Shown here: positions 33,755 through 43,106 of the stretch, piece by piece
Numbering within the stretch: the first letter of the stretch is position 1
Layout of the letters: each line of letters starts with the position of its first letter
NCBI GenBank assembly: GCA_021824175.1
Contig: JAKALP010000024.1
Coordinates: forward strand, 1-64,000
Direction: 5' to 3'
Origin: Deltaproteobacteria bacterium
Lineage (GTDB): Bacteria > Desulfobacterota > Desulfobacteria > Desulfobacterales > Desulfosarcinaceae
Length of the DNA: 64,000 bases
Notes under the pieces: generated by a model
What the model was told of the DNA's origin: nothing
Seen by the model: only the letters and a program-made list of their open reading frames with translations
Databases searched by the model: none
Program-made: the position numbers and the translations under genes

Positions 33755-34552
33755 TCACCGCTTTTGCAATCGATCCAGACGTAATCGCTGGCGTTCGTCG
33801 AACAAACGCCGGGCGGCCAGCCACACCGCGGATACCGTTCCCAAACCAGTGCCACCGGCGATCAGGAACATGATCATGATCTGGTATTTGACAGCCTCCA
33901 TGGGGGGATTGCCGCCCAGAATCTGACCGGTCATCATGCCGGGCAGACTGACCAGGCCAGCTGCCATCATGGAATTGATGATGGGGATCAAGCCGGCGCG
34001 AACGCTTTCGGTGCGCATGGACTCAATGGCCTTGTGCCAGGGTTCTCCCAGCATGAGGCGCTGTTCGATCACTGTCCGTTGATCCCAGGCCGCTGTGGTC
34101 AGACGGTCCATACCCACGGAAATGCCATTCATAGTGTTGCCCAGCAGCATTCCCAGCAACGGGATCGCATACTGCGGTTCAAACCATGGCGTTGGACTAA
34201 TAATCACCGTCAGGGTCAATATGGTTACGGCAAAGCTGGACACGAACATGGAGAGTGTCCCCAGACCAAAAGCCCATCCCCCTTTCAAATAGCGTTTTTG
34301 ACGCCCCGAAATTTCCCGGCCGGCCGCCAGCAGCATGACGCAGGCCACCAATGTCATCCACCCCCAGTGGACATTGCTGAACAACGCCTTGAGCACCAAA
34401 CCCACCAGCAACAACTGCACGGTCGTGCGCACGGCGGCAATGATGAGCTGACGTTCCAGGCCAAAGTGCATGCCCCTGGAGATCACTACCAAAATCAAAA
34501 CTAAGCCGGCGGCCAGCCCCAGATCCAAAGGTGTCAACAGTACCAATGTCAT
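33755..34552 (-). CDS. fetB: ABC transporter permease, FetB family (metal exporter)
   Basis: This 265-residue membrane protein has seven predicted helices and FetB/YbbM signatures: GRQKRYLKGGWAFGLG, LLGMLLGNTMNGISVGMDRL, SLPGMMTGQILGG and ARRLFDERQRL. In E. coli FetAB exports iron and improves peroxide tolerance. The ATG at 34550-34552 ([10 protein letters not shown]) overlaps the fetA TGA by four bases. Length is typical. Substrate by family is iron, inferred here. Confidence 0.9.
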   Translation of the reverse strand: MTLVLLTPLDLGLAAGLVLILVVISRGMHFGLERQLIIAAVRTTVQLLLVGLVLKALFSNVHWGWMTLVACVMLLAAGREISGRQKRYLKGGWAFGLGTLSMFVSSFAVTILTLTVIISPTPWFEPQYAIPLLGMLLGNTMNGISVGMDRLTTAAWDQRTVIEQRLMLGEPWHKAIESMRTESVRAGLIPIINSMMAAGLVSLPGMMTGQILGGNPPMEAVKYQIMIMFLIAGGTGLGTVSAVWLAARRLFDERQRLRLDRLQKR

Positions 34553-35193
34553 GGCGCTTTCTCCGGGCCGGCCGAGGAAATGGCGCTGTGGGTGGGTTGT
34601 GCTTCGACCAAATGATGATCTTTCAATGTGAGAATAGGATGGCACCAGCGTTTGAGTTGGCCTAAATCGTGGCTCACCCAGAGGATGGCCGGCCGATGGG
34701 TTTCACGGTATTGACTGAGAAGAGATTCCACCCGCTCGGTGTTTTCACTGTCCAGATTGGCCGTGGGCTCATCCAGCAACAATACCCTGGGTTGATGAAC
34801 CAGCAACCGCAACAAGGCCAGCCTTTGGCGCTCGCCGCTGGACAGATGGTTGATTTGCCAACCTAAAGTTTGGGGTCCAAACCCGAGCTGTTCCAATCCA
34901 TCAGGAGCTCGCTGGCCAAAATGCTCGCCCACGGTATCAAACCACCAGGCGCTTTCGGCCGGCAACAGCCCCACTTGCCGCCGCCACTGGGGCGCGGGCA
35001 TATGGTTGGCTTCCATGCCATCCAGGAACATTGACCCTTCATAGGGTTCCAGATCCGCTACGGCTCTTAAAAACAGCGACTTGCCGGTGCCCGAAGGACC
35101 GGTGATTCCCAGGCTTTGGCCGGCCACCACTTCCAACTGGAGGTTATGCACGGCCCGGCAACTAAAATCCCGCAGCTCAAGCCCGCTGCTCAT
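34549..35193 (-). CDS. fetA: ABC transporter ATP-binding protein, FetA family
   Basis: This 214-residue ABC ATPase has Walker A GPSGTGKS (about residues 30-37), signature [15 protein letters not shown], Walker [13 protein letters not shown] and switch His in WVSHD. It pairs with FetB, encoded directly downstream. The start at 35191-35193 ([10 protein letters not shown]) has an AAGGCGGTGG ribosome site and overlaps the end of mnmG by 17 bases, so it is probably transcribed with mnmG. Confidence 0.9.
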   Translation of the reverse strand: MSSGLELRDFSCRAVHNLQLEVVAGQSLGITGPSGTGKSLFLRAVADLEPYEGSMFLDGMEANHMPAPQWRRQVGLLPAESAWWFDTVGEHFGQRAPDGLEQLGFGPQTLGWQINHLSSGERQRLALLRLLVHQPRVLLLDEPTANLDSENTERVESLLSQYRETHRPAILWVSHDLGQLKRWCHPILTLKDHHLVEAQPTHSAISSAGPEKAP

Positions 35194-37072
35194 CGCCACC
35201 GCCTTTTTCCCTGACTTTGAGCGCAATCATGATGACCGAAATGGCCGCGGGCGTGATCCCCGAAATGCGCGAGGCCTGGCCCAGGGAGGCCGGCCGCACG
35301 CGCGTCAGCTTTTCTTTCAACTCATTGGAGAGACCATGGACCTGATGAAAATCGAAGTCTTCCGGCAGGCGGATCTGTTCAAGATGTTTGAAGCGGGCAA
35401 TCTCAGTCAATTGCCGCTGGATATACCCTTCGTATTTGATTTCGATTTCCGCCTGCCGCGCCACCTGCGGCCGCACTGGGTTGGAAGCCGGCGCCAAGCG
35501 GTCCACGACTTCGTAATCCAGTTCAGCGCGTTTGACGAGCTGGTCCAGGCGAACACCGTTGTCGATGGGCTTGGCGCCGCGCAACTCCAGATAGGCGTTG
35601 ACCTCGGGCAGCGGTTTGATTACCGTGCGCCGGATGCGCTGAATCTCATCTTCGATTTGGGCTTTGCGCTCAATCACCTCTAGGGCGGTGTCCGGGGAAA
35701 CCAGGCCCAATTCCCGGCCGATTCCCACCAGCCGCATATCAGCATTGTCTTCGCGCAGCATCAACCGGTATTCGGCCCGGGAAGTGAACATGCGATACGG
35801 CTCCTGGGTGCCGCGAGTCACCAGATCATCCACCATCACGCCCATATAGGCCTGGGAGCGGTCCAGGATAAAGGCGGGGCGGCCCTGCACGCGGCAGGCG
35901 GCATTGATGCCGGCCCACAATCCCTGGGCCGCGGCCTCCTCATAGCCGGAAGTGCCATTGATCTGACCGGCCAGATAGAGCCCCGCCACCGTCTTGGTCT
36001 CCAGGGTGGGCTTGAGCTGAATGGGGTCCACGTAGTCATATTCGATGGCATAGGCCGGTCGCATGATCTCGGCGGCTTCCAAACCTTGCACCGAGCGCAC
36101 CAGTTGGAGCTGGATCTCCACCGGCAGGCTGTTGCCCAGCCCGCTGGCATAAACCTCCAGGGTATCCAACCCCTCGGGTTCCAGGATCACCTGGTGACTC
36201 TCTTTCTCGGTAAACCGCACCACCTTATCTTCCAGCGAAGGGCAATAGCGGGCCGACACGCCCTTGATCACCCCTCCATAGAGAGCCGACAGATGCAGAT
36301 GATCGCCCACCACTTTATGAACCCTGGCATTGGTGCGGCCGATGTAACTGGGCAGCTGCGGCAAATGGATCTGTTGACAGGCAGACGAAAACGGGCGTGG
36401 CACCGCATCTCCCTCTTGAATCGTGAATTTGGAAAAATCGATGCTCTCACGGTGAAGTCGCGGCGGCGTGCCGGTCTTCATGCGTCCCAAAGCCAGGCCC
36501 AATCCGGCCAGGCTTTCCGCCAGCCCATAGGCGGCGAATTCACCGGCGCGACCGGCCTTAATGGATCTGAAACCAATGTGCACCAGACCGCTGAGAAAAG
36601 TACCGGTGGCCAAAACCACGGCCCTGGCCTGAAACCCAAAGCCCGTGTGATCCTCCATCCCGACCGCCCGGCCGTCTTCCACCACCAGACGCTCCACCAG
36701 GGCCTGCTTGAGGTCCAAATTGGCCTGGCGCTCTAACACCGCCTTCATCGCGATGTGGTAACGCTTTTTGTCGTTCTGGGTGCGCGACGATTGCACCGCC
36801 GGCCCCTTTTTAGTGTTGAGGATTTTATACTGGATGGCGGTCTGGTCCGTGATTTTAGCCATCTCCCCGCCCAGGGCATCGACCTCGCGTACCAGCTGGC
36901 CCTTGGCCATGCCGCCGATGGAAGGGCTGCAAGGCATGGCCGCCACCTTGTCCAGATCAATGGCCAGCAGCAGGACCTTGCATCCCATGCGGGCCGCTGC
37001 CAGCGCGGCTTCACAACCAGCGTGCCCGGCCCCCACCACGATGATGTCATACTGCTTTGCGTAGGTTCCCAT
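35177..37072 (-). CDS. mnmG: tRNA uridine-5-carboxymethylaminomethyl modification enzyme MnmG (GidA)
   Basis: This 631-residue FAD protein has the dinucleotide motif [17 protein letters not shown] at the N-terminus and GidA signatures [22 protein letters not shown] and [13 protein letters not shown]. The C-terminal helical domain binds MnmE. With MnmE it builds cmnm5U34 on wobble uridines of several tRNAs. Length matches the family (about 620-630). It starts a minus-strand run with fetAB and is divergent from glgP across 219 bases. Confidence 0.96.
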   Translation of the reverse strand: MGTYAKQYDIIVVGAGHAGCEAALAAARMGCKVLLLAIDLDKVAAMPCSPSIGGMAKGQLVREVDALGGEMAKITDQTAIQYKILNTKKGPAVQSSRTQNDKKRYHIAMKAVLERQANLDLKQALVERLVVEDGRAVGMEDHTGFGFQARAVVLATGTFLSGLVHIGFRSIKAGRAGEFAAYGLAESLAGLGLALGRMKTGTPPRLHRESIDFSKFTIQEGDAVPRPFSSACQQIHLPQLPSYIGRTNARVHKVVGDHLHLSALYGGVIKGVSARYCPSLEDKVVRFTEKESHQVILEPEGLDTLEVYASGLGNSLPVEIQLQLVRSVQGLEAAEIMRPAYAIEYDYVDPIQLKPTLETKTVAGLYLAGQINGTSGYEEAAAQGLWAGINAACRVQGRPAFILDRSQAYMGVMVDDLVTRGTQEPYRMFTSRAEYRLMLREDNADMRLVGIGRELGLVSPDTALEVIERKAQIEDEIQRIRRTVIKPLPEVNAYLELRGAKPIDNGVRLDQLVKRAELDYEVVDRLAPASNPVRPQVARQAEIEIKYEGYIQRQLTEIARFKHLEQIRLPEDFDFHQVHGLSNELKEKLTRVRPASLGQASRISGITPAAISVIMIALKVREKGGGDEQRA

Positions 37073-37291
37073 TGATCATCCGCCTTCCATGAATTGAAAT
37101 CGGTGCCCCTTATATAATCTTCTACGATGGATGTCGAGCCATGCGCTGCGATCGATAGTCCAGTCGTCGATAGTTAAGTATTGATCCACCCCCTAACTTT
37201 CGTTAATCTAATAAAGTTGCCATCTTCAAACTGGTCTCCCATTCTATTGCGGCCCCAATATCCGAACAACTTTAACCCCCATGGAGGAACC

Positions 37292-39778
37292 ATGAGCGCC
37301 CGCAAGGCCACTCAACCCAAACCAGCCAATAACCATGCCGCGATCAACTCCCCCTCCGGCTCCCTAAAAGAACGCATCGAGCACCATATCTGTTTCACCC
37401 TGGGCAATGATGCCGAGAAACCCAGCAAGTACAGTGTCTTTATGGGGCTGGCATACAGCGTGCGCGACCGTCTGATCGAACGCTGGATCAAAACCCAGCG
37501 CGCCCTTTATGACACCTTTTCCAAAAGAATCTATTTTCTCTCCCTGGAATTTCTACCCGGTCGTTTCTTGAAAAACTATTTGATTAGCATTCAGATGGAA
37601 GACGAAGCCCGTCACACCCTGGCCGACATGGGCTTTGATCTGGATGAACTGGAAGAAGAAGAATGGGATGCCGGACTGGGCAACGGCGGTCTGGGGCGAT
37701 TGGCTTCATGCTACATGGACTCCATTGCCTGCCGCGATTTGCCCGGCTACGGCTACGGCATCCGCTACGATTTCGGCATTTTTCATCAGGTCATCGAAAA
37801 CGGCTACCAGCGCGAGCAGGCCGACAACTGGCAGCGCCGGGGCAACCCCTGGGAGATACAGCGCGCCGATCACCTGGTGCCGGTGCGATTCTACGGCCGC
37901 ACCGAATCCTTCCGAGATGAGGAAGGCCGCACGCGTTACCGCTGGGTGGATCATGAAGTGGTCATGGCCATGGCCTGCGACATTCTCATCCCCGGCTATG
38001 GCGACGATTACGTCACCAACATGCGCTTGTGGACAGCCCAATCCAGCCGCGAATTCAGCCTGGAGAATTTCAACCAGGGTGATTACATCGGCGCGGTTCA
38101 AACAAAGGTGATGAGCGAAAACATCTCCAAAGTGCTCTACCCCAGCGATGAACGCGAATCGGGCAAGGAACTACGCCTCAAGCAGCAGTACTTCTTCGTG
38201 GCCGCCACCTTGAACGACATTCTGCGGCGCTATAAAAAACTCAACCGCTCTTTTCACGACCTGCCCAACTTCGTAGCCATTCAGCTCAATGACACCCACC
38301 CAGCCATCGCCATACCCGAATTGATGCGCATCCTCATGGATGAGGAGGGCCTGGGCTGGGACGAAGCCTGGACCCTGTGCGAACAAACCTTTGGCTACAC
38401 CAACCACACCGTGCTGCCCGAGGCCCTGGAAACCTGGTCCGTGGAGTTGATCGGCCGGCTGCTGCCCCGGCACCTGCAAATTATCTTCGAAATCAACGCC
38501 CGCTTTTTGGAAGCCGTTCGCAAGCGTTTTCCTAAAGATGATGCCTTGCTGCAACGGGTCTCGCTGGTGGCCGAAGGAAGTGAAAAGCGCATCCGCATGG
38601 CCAATCTCTCGGTGGTGGGCTCCCACAGCGTCAATGGTGTCGCGGCTTTGCACAGTCGTATTCTGCAAGAGCAGCTCTTCGCCGATTTTCACAGCCTGTT
38701 TCCCGATCGCATTCAGAATGTCACCAACGGCATCACCCCGCGCCGCTGGCTAAAGCAATCCAACCCCTCCTTATCGCGACTGATCACCGAAGCCATCGGC
38801 CCGAAATGGATCAGCGACCTGGAGCAATTGGAGAACTTGACCCCCTTGGCCGACGACGCCGCCTTCCGCCAGAAGTGGAGAGATACCAAGCGCGAATGCA
38901 AAACCCGTCTGGCGCGCTATATCCTGCGCAAAATCGGCCTGGGCGTGAATCCTGACACGCTGTTCGACGTACAAGTCAAGCGCATGCACGAATACAAGCG
39001 CCAACTGCTCAACGTCATGCACGTCATCACCCTGTACAATCGCATCAAAGCCGCGCCCAAGGCCGAGGCCGTGCCGCGCACCATTATCTTCGCCGGCAAA
39101 GCGGCGCCTGCCTACCATCAGGCCAAACTGATCATCAAATTGATCAATTCGGTGGCCGCTGTCGTCAATAGCGATCCGGTGGTACGCGGTCGCCTGCGGG
39201 TGCTTTTTCTTCCCAATTACTGCGTGTCCCAGGCCGAGAAGATCATTCCGGCCGCGGACCTCTCCGAGCAGATCTCCACCGCCGGCATGGAAGCGTCCGG
39301 CACCGGCAATATGAAGATGTCATTAAACGGAGCTCTGACCATCGGGACCCTGGACGGCGCCAATGTGGAAATCATGGAGGCCGTGGGCCGTGAAAATATC
39401 TTTATCTTCGGATTGACCACCGAAGAAGTGCTGGCCAAACGCCGCGAGGGCTATGACCCCAACGCTTACTACCACCGTGACCCGGAACTCAAACAAGTGC
39501 TGGACATGATCGCCTCCGGCCACTTCTCGCCCCACGAACCGGAATTATTCAGCCCTATCCTCCGATCGCTGCTGGAACTAGGCGATTACTACATGCTGCT
39601 GGCTGATTATCGCGCCTACCTCGAAACCCAGGAAGCAGTCAGCCGGATGTACGCCGATTCTGAACGCTGGACCCGTTGCTCCATCCTCAACACCGCCCGC
39701 ATGGGCCGTTTTTCCAGTGACCGTTCCATCATGGAGTACGCCGACCGGATCTGGCATATTCAACCTCTGGCCTTTTAG
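37292..39778 (+). CDS. glgP: Glycogen/starch alpha-glucan phosphorylase
   Basis: This 828-residue GT35 enzyme has N-terminal YFLSLEFLPGRFLKNYL, GLGNGGLGRLASCYMDS and QLNDTHPAIAIPELMR. The PLP site is EASGTGNMKMSLNGALTIGTLDG, with the Schiff-base lysine at about residue 675. It releases glucose-1-phosphate from glycogen using phosphate. The start at 37292 (MSARKATQPK) has a clear GGAGG ribosome site; the upstream open frame is not needed. An EAL-HDOD protein gene follows after 17 bases, so the two are probably co-transcribed. Confidence 0.95.
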   Translation: MSARKATQPKPANNHAAINSPSGSLKERIEHHICFTLGNDAEKPSKYSVFMGLAYSVRDRLIERWIKTQRALYDTFSKRIYFLSLEFLPGRFLKNYLISIQMEDEARHTLADMGFDLDELEEEEWDAGLGNGGLGRLASCYMDSIACRDLPGYGYGIRYDFGIFHQVIENGYQREQADNWQRRGNPWEIQRADHLVPVRFYGRTESFRDEEGRTRYRWVDHEVVMAMACDILIPGYGDDYVTNMRLWTAQSSREFSLENFNQGDYIGAVQTKVMSENISKVLYPSDERESGKELRLKQQYFFVAATLNDILRRYKKLNRSFHDLPNFVAIQLNDTHPAIAIPELMRILMDEEGLGWDEAWTLCEQTFGYTNHTVLPEALETWSVELIGRLLPRHLQIIFEINARFLEAVRKRFPKDDALLQRVSLVAEGSEKRIRMANLSVVGSHSVNGVAALHSRILQEQLFADFHSLFPDRIQNVTNGITPRRWLKQSNPSLSRLITEAIGPKWISDLEQLENLTPLADDAAFRQKWRDTKRECKTRLARYILRKIGLGVNPDTLFDVQVKRMHEYKRQLLNVMHVITLYNRIKAAPKAEAVPRTIIFAGKAAPAYHQAKLIIKLINSVAAVVNSDPVVRGRLRVLFLPNYCVSQAEKIIPAADLSEQISTAGMEASGTGNMKMSLNGALTIGTLDGANVEIMEAVGRENIFIFGLTTEEVLAKRREGYDPNAYYHRDPELKQVLDMIASGHFSPHEPELFSPILRSLLELGDYYMLLADYRAYLETQEAVSRMYADSERWTRCSILNTARMGRFSSDRSIMEYADRIWHIQPLAF

Positions 39779-39795
39779 ATGAGGAGAACGAGATC

Positions 39796-41070
39796 ATGAC
39801 CGAAGAAACTTCCAAGGCCGTTGACCCCGACACTGTATCCATTGCCCGGCACCCTATTTTTGATGAGAAACGGCGATTGTGGGGCTATGCCCTGCACTGC
39901 GTCGGCGCGGCCTACAAGGTCTCGGCCGATGCGGCAGAAGCCGATAACGTGGCAGCCCGGCTGGCCAACAGCGCTTACATGGGCCTGCAGCAAATCCTGG
40001 ATCGCCAAAAGAAAGTAGTAATTAACTTCAGCGAAAAGAACATCCTGGACGATCTGCCGTACGCACTGCCGCCTGACTTAACCGTGGTGCAAGCCACCGA
40101 AGAGACTTTCAAACACCCCTCGGTCGCGCCGGTTCTCAACCAGCTGAAAGCGGATGGCTACCTCCTGGCGGTTTCGAATTATTCCTGCCGCGACGATTGC
40201 GACGCGCTCTACCAAATGGCCGACATCCTGAGCATGGATGTCTCGGGCCAAACCAAAGAAGTCCTGAGCGCCGCCCTGGACAAAGCCCGTCCCTACAATC
40301 CCACTTTGCTGGCCATGCGGGTGGAGAGCACCGAGATCTTCAACCGTTGCCTGCAAATGGGCTTCACGTTGTTCCATGGCCCCTTTTTCAAAACGCCCGA
40401 CACCATCAAAGTGCGCAAATTATCTTCCAATGAAATGTCGCGCTTCCAGCTCATGAAAGCGATTCAACGGGAAGATTCCGATTTTACCCAGTTGGCCGAA
40501 TCCATCCAGGCCGACGCAGCCCTGAGTTTCCGTTTGCTATCCTATTTGAACTCCGCGGCCTTCGGCCTGCGCCAGAAGATCAAATCGATCCACCAAGCAG
40601 TCTCTTTACTAGGGTGGCGAAAAATAAAAAATTGGCTGCGAGTCGTACTGCTCAATGACGTCAACCAAAGCCCGGATGCCCCCGAACTGATGATCCTGGC
40701 CGCCCAGCGAGGCAAATTTCTGGAGCAAATCGCCAAAGACTACAGTTATTGGGGGTTCGATCCTGAAAGCTTGCACATGCTCGGCATGTTCTCTCTGCTG
40801 GACGCCATGCTGGGCGTTCCCATGAGCCAGGTCACCGAGCACCTGCCCCTGGACGACAAACTCAAATCAGCCCTGTGTGGCGACCCCAACAACGAATACC
40901 AGCCCCTGCTGACTCTATCTGTCTACTTTGAAGAGGGCCGCTGGCAAGACGCCGAAGAACAAATCCAGAAACTCAACATGGACCCCGACAAAGTCCGCCG
41001 CGCCTTCCAACAAGCCGTGGAGTGGGCCGATCAGCTTACGAGCATTCATCACCAGGAAGCAAAGTCTTAA
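39796..41070 (+). CDS. EAL-HDOD signalling protein with degenerate EAL domain (YuxH-like)
   Basis: This 424-residue protein has an N-terminal EAL-like domain (residues 14-205, ARHPIFDEKRRLWGYALHC) and an HDOD domain (about 210-400, LAESIQADAALSFRLLSYLN, IHQAVSLLGWRKIKNWLRV). In active EAL domains the start reads ExLxR. Here the corresponding site is YALHC, so c-di-GMP hydrolysis is unlikely and a binding or sensory role more probable. HDOD proteins act as output scaffolds in two-component and stress signalling. It has a GAGGAGAACG ribosome site and lies 17 bases after glgP, suggesting shared regulation with glycogen use. Confidence 0.85.
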   Translation: MTEETSKAVDPDTVSIARHPIFDEKRRLWGYALHCVGAAYKVSADAAEADNVAARLANSAYMGLQQILDRQKKVVINFSEKNILDDLPYALPPDLTVVQATEETFKHPSVAPVLNQLKADGYLLAVSNYSCRDDCDALYQMADILSMDVSGQTKEVLSAALDKARPYNPTLLAMRVESTEIFNRCLQMGFTLFHGPFFKTPDTIKVRKLSSNEMSRFQLMKAIQREDSDFTQLAESIQADAALSFRLLSYLNSAAFGLRQKIKSIHQAVSLLGWRKIKNWLRVVLLNDVNQSPDAPELMILAAQRGKFLEQIAKDYSYWGFDPESLHMLGMFSLLDAMLGVPMSQVTEHLPLDDKLKSALCGDPNNEYQPLLTLSVYFEEGRWQDAEEQIQKLNMDPDKVRRAFQQAVEWADQLTSIHHQEAKS

Positions 41071-41233
41071 ACGGGGCACCGGATTACTACGACCGCTCAT
41101 TTGGCAAAAACTCTGATAGGATTTTGGAAATCACACCTTGGGGCCGTAATCCTGGGGTTGCCATTCTCCATAAAGAAAGAATTGTTCACTATCCCCAGTT
41201 TTGGTATCGTAATTAAAATAACGGAAGCATATT

Positions 41234-41476
41234 ATGAATATTTACGACATGATCGAAATAAACCCCGAAGTGATGCTGGGCAAGCCAATTATAAAGGGAA
41301 CACGGATTCCGGTTGATCTCATCATAAGGAAGTTGGGCGAAGGGGCCTCGTTCAACGATTTGCTGGATGCTTACCCCAAACTATCCATTGATGCGATCCG
41401 CGCGGCGTTAATCTATGCGGCCGATGCCATACGAAACGAGACAACCATTTTTTTAAAGACGGGTACCTCCAATTGA
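41234..41476 (+). CDS. DUF433 antitoxin-like protein
   Basis: This 80-residue protein matches DUF433, a small winged-helix DNA-binding family: INPEVMLGKPIIKGTRIPVDLIIRKLGEGASFNDLLDAYPKLS. DUF433 genes are commonly paired with DUF5615 PIN-like toxins, and one follows here with a TTGA overlap. The likely role is antitoxin and autorepressor. The toxin partner is broken by a nonsense codon, so this antitoxin may be a relic or may protect against related toxins. Confidence 0.85.
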   Translation: MNIYDMIEINPEVMLGKPIIKGTRIPVDLIIRKLGEGASFNDLLDAYPKLSIDAIRAALIYAADAIRNETTIFLKTGTSN

Positions 41477-41844
41477 ATCCAACGCTACAATTCTTGGCGG
41501 ATTAAAGCTGTGATCACTCGGTTGTCCGTGCTTTAAGGGCGGCTGGTTATTCCATAAATGCCATTGCTGAAATTTCACCGGCGCTAACCGATGCAGCTGT
41601 ATTGGAACTGGCTGTCACGCAAAATCGATTGCTGATAACGGAAGATAAAGATTTCGGTGAATGGGTTTTTGCCCACGGACAGACGACCGCCGGAGTATTG
41701 CTGATCCGCTATTCATCGAATACGCGTTCCTCCATGGTTGAAGCGGTTATTGATCTAATCAAAGGACATGGTGCCAGTCTCGCAGATGCCTTTGCCGTTT
41801 TGGAACCTGGAAGAGTGCGAATTCGAAAAAGAATCCGAAGATAA
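41473..41844 (+). pseudogene. DUF5615 PIN-like toxin, disrupted by an early TAA
   Basis: Reading from TTG at 41473 the frame gives LNPTLQFLAD, then TAA (41503-41505), then SCDHSVVRALRAAGYSINAI and on through TEDKDFGEWVF to the end at 41844. The family motif is LADES/LADEN, so the TAA replaces the conserved acidic codon (GAA to TAA is one change). The remainder, including the second acidic site (TEDKDFG), is intact. A shorter in-frame ORF from 41602 would lack the first active-site strand. The gene is therefore probably inactive and recent. Confidence 0.8.
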
Positions 41845-42557
41845 GGGCATGGAATATCTTTACCAATCCAAAATTGCCTGTCTGCCCGCAGTACTGCTTT
41901 GATAGCACCGCAATAAATGAAGCTTCTCAATTTAACTCGTAAAATAACTCATTTACAACAACTATCCACTGCGGATAATCCTTTCTATTCTCACAAAAAC
42001 ACGGCAGGCAATAAGCGGTTCGCTGGTTCTTGGCGTTGAGCTTTTCAATCAGGTTGCCGGCGCTGTTTATTGATTTCGTTGCATTTTTGATGAACTGAAT
42101 CAGTGCAGCCGGTGCCGGTGCTGCCGCCGTAGGCCAGATCAATGGCATTGCCGTTGCCGTCAATGTTTTTGGATAGTTTGCGATCAGCGTCATACTCATA
42201 GCTGGTTTTATGGTTCTCGCCGTCGCTCTGGGAGAGCACCCGACCGTCAAAGGTGTTGTCAATGCTGGTCGCTTCCAAGGCTGGGTTGATGCTTTTCTTG
42301 AGATGGTCGCGCAGATCGTACTCGTAGGTGGTCTCTTTACCGCCGGCATCCCGCTGCCGGATCTTGTTGCCCACCTGGTCGTAGAAGTATTCGGTGGTCA
42401 GAAGATATCCTGCCTGATTTGAGAAGAACAAATACGGCGGTAAAAGAAGAAATTAATCTTCGTAAACCTCCGCCTGTCAAGGGTTTGCCGAGGAAGTTAA
42501 TAAGTTAATGGTGTCCCCAACCTCCGGATTTCACCACCAGGAAACAAAATCGAAATT
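41845..42557. other. 713-base gap holding an RHS-repeat remnant
   Basis: Apart from the RHS fragment at 41936-42431, no gene is convincing. The stretch 42432-42557 shows no coding pattern or structured site that I can name. It separates the broken toxin-antitoxin pair from the acylase region and looks like decayed accessory DNA. Confidence 0.5.
41936..42431 (-). pseudogene. RHS/YD-repeat protein fragment, frameshifted
   Basis: The minus strand encodes typical RHS repeats: TTEYFYDQVGNKIRQRDAGG, TTYEYDLRDHLKKS and KTSYEYDADRKLSKNIDGNG. After the NEI codons (near 42070) the reading frame shifts by one and continues as NSAGNLIEKLNAKNQ and an unrelated Cys-containing tail. No start codon region or full RHS core exists. 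This is a short relic of a large polymorphic-toxin or wall-associated protein gene. Confidence 0.7.
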
Positions 42558-43094
42558 CTATTGGGACAGCCGTTTAATCAAATTCTTATCGAGGGAGTTC
42601 AGGAAGTCCGAGAAGGTCACACCTAAGGTTTCTTGGAACTCCTTCTCCATGGTCATCACCAGAGTCATGGTAGTAAATCCGGTTTGACTGGTGTAAGGCT
42701 CCAGACCCTGTTTCTGGCGAGTCGAAGCTTCTTTGAGCAGATAGAAGAGATCGGTGGTCTTTACGGCCAGCGCATGTATCTGGGCCGGATTCGCATTTTT
42801 TACTTTTTGCTCTTGGGCAAAGGAGAGAATTCGTTGCTCCCACTGTGTGATCTCGTTTTTGGCGGCGGGATCGTTTGCATTTAGCAGCACGCCATTATTA
42901 GCCGCGGCCGTGATGTACTTCTCGGCCGCGGCGTTATCTTTTTCTTTGGCGGCGGCGCCCAATTCATTCACCGCTTCAACGGTCTGGCGGGCAGGCGCCT
43001 GGAGCGAAGATGTGGGCGCATGGCCCCACCAGAGCCAACCAATAACTGCAGCTGCAAGCACTGCCGTGGCAACAGTGGCGATTTTATACTTCAT
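42558..43094 (-). CDS. Exported protein of unknown function, linked to penicillin acylase-like gene
   Basis: This 178-residue protein has an N-terminal hydrophobic segment (residues 5-22, TVATAVLAAAVIGWLWWG) acting as signal or anchor. The rest is a helical, Ala/Glu/Lys-rich periplasmic part with no cysteines. It starts 12 bases after the stop of the acylase-family gene on the same strand, so it is very likely co-translated in that operon. I do not recognise the family. A periplasmic helper of the acylase is possible but inferred. Confidence 0.65.
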   Translation of the reverse strand: MKYKIATVATAVLAAAVIGWLWWGHAPTSSLQAPARQTVEAVNELGAAAKEKDNAAAEKYITAAANNGVLLNANDPAAKNEITQWEQRILSFAQEQKVKNANPAQIHALAVKTTDLFYLLKEASTRQKQGLEPYTSQTGFTTMTLVMTMEKEFQETLGVTFSDFLNSLDKNLIKRLSQ

Positions 43095-43106
43095 GCCCGA
43101 TACCCA

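Noticed and set aside
41602-41844. 80-residue ORF as a complete gene
   Set aside because: The frame continues upstream to a broken DUF5615 start, so it is the rear part of a disrupted toxin gene.
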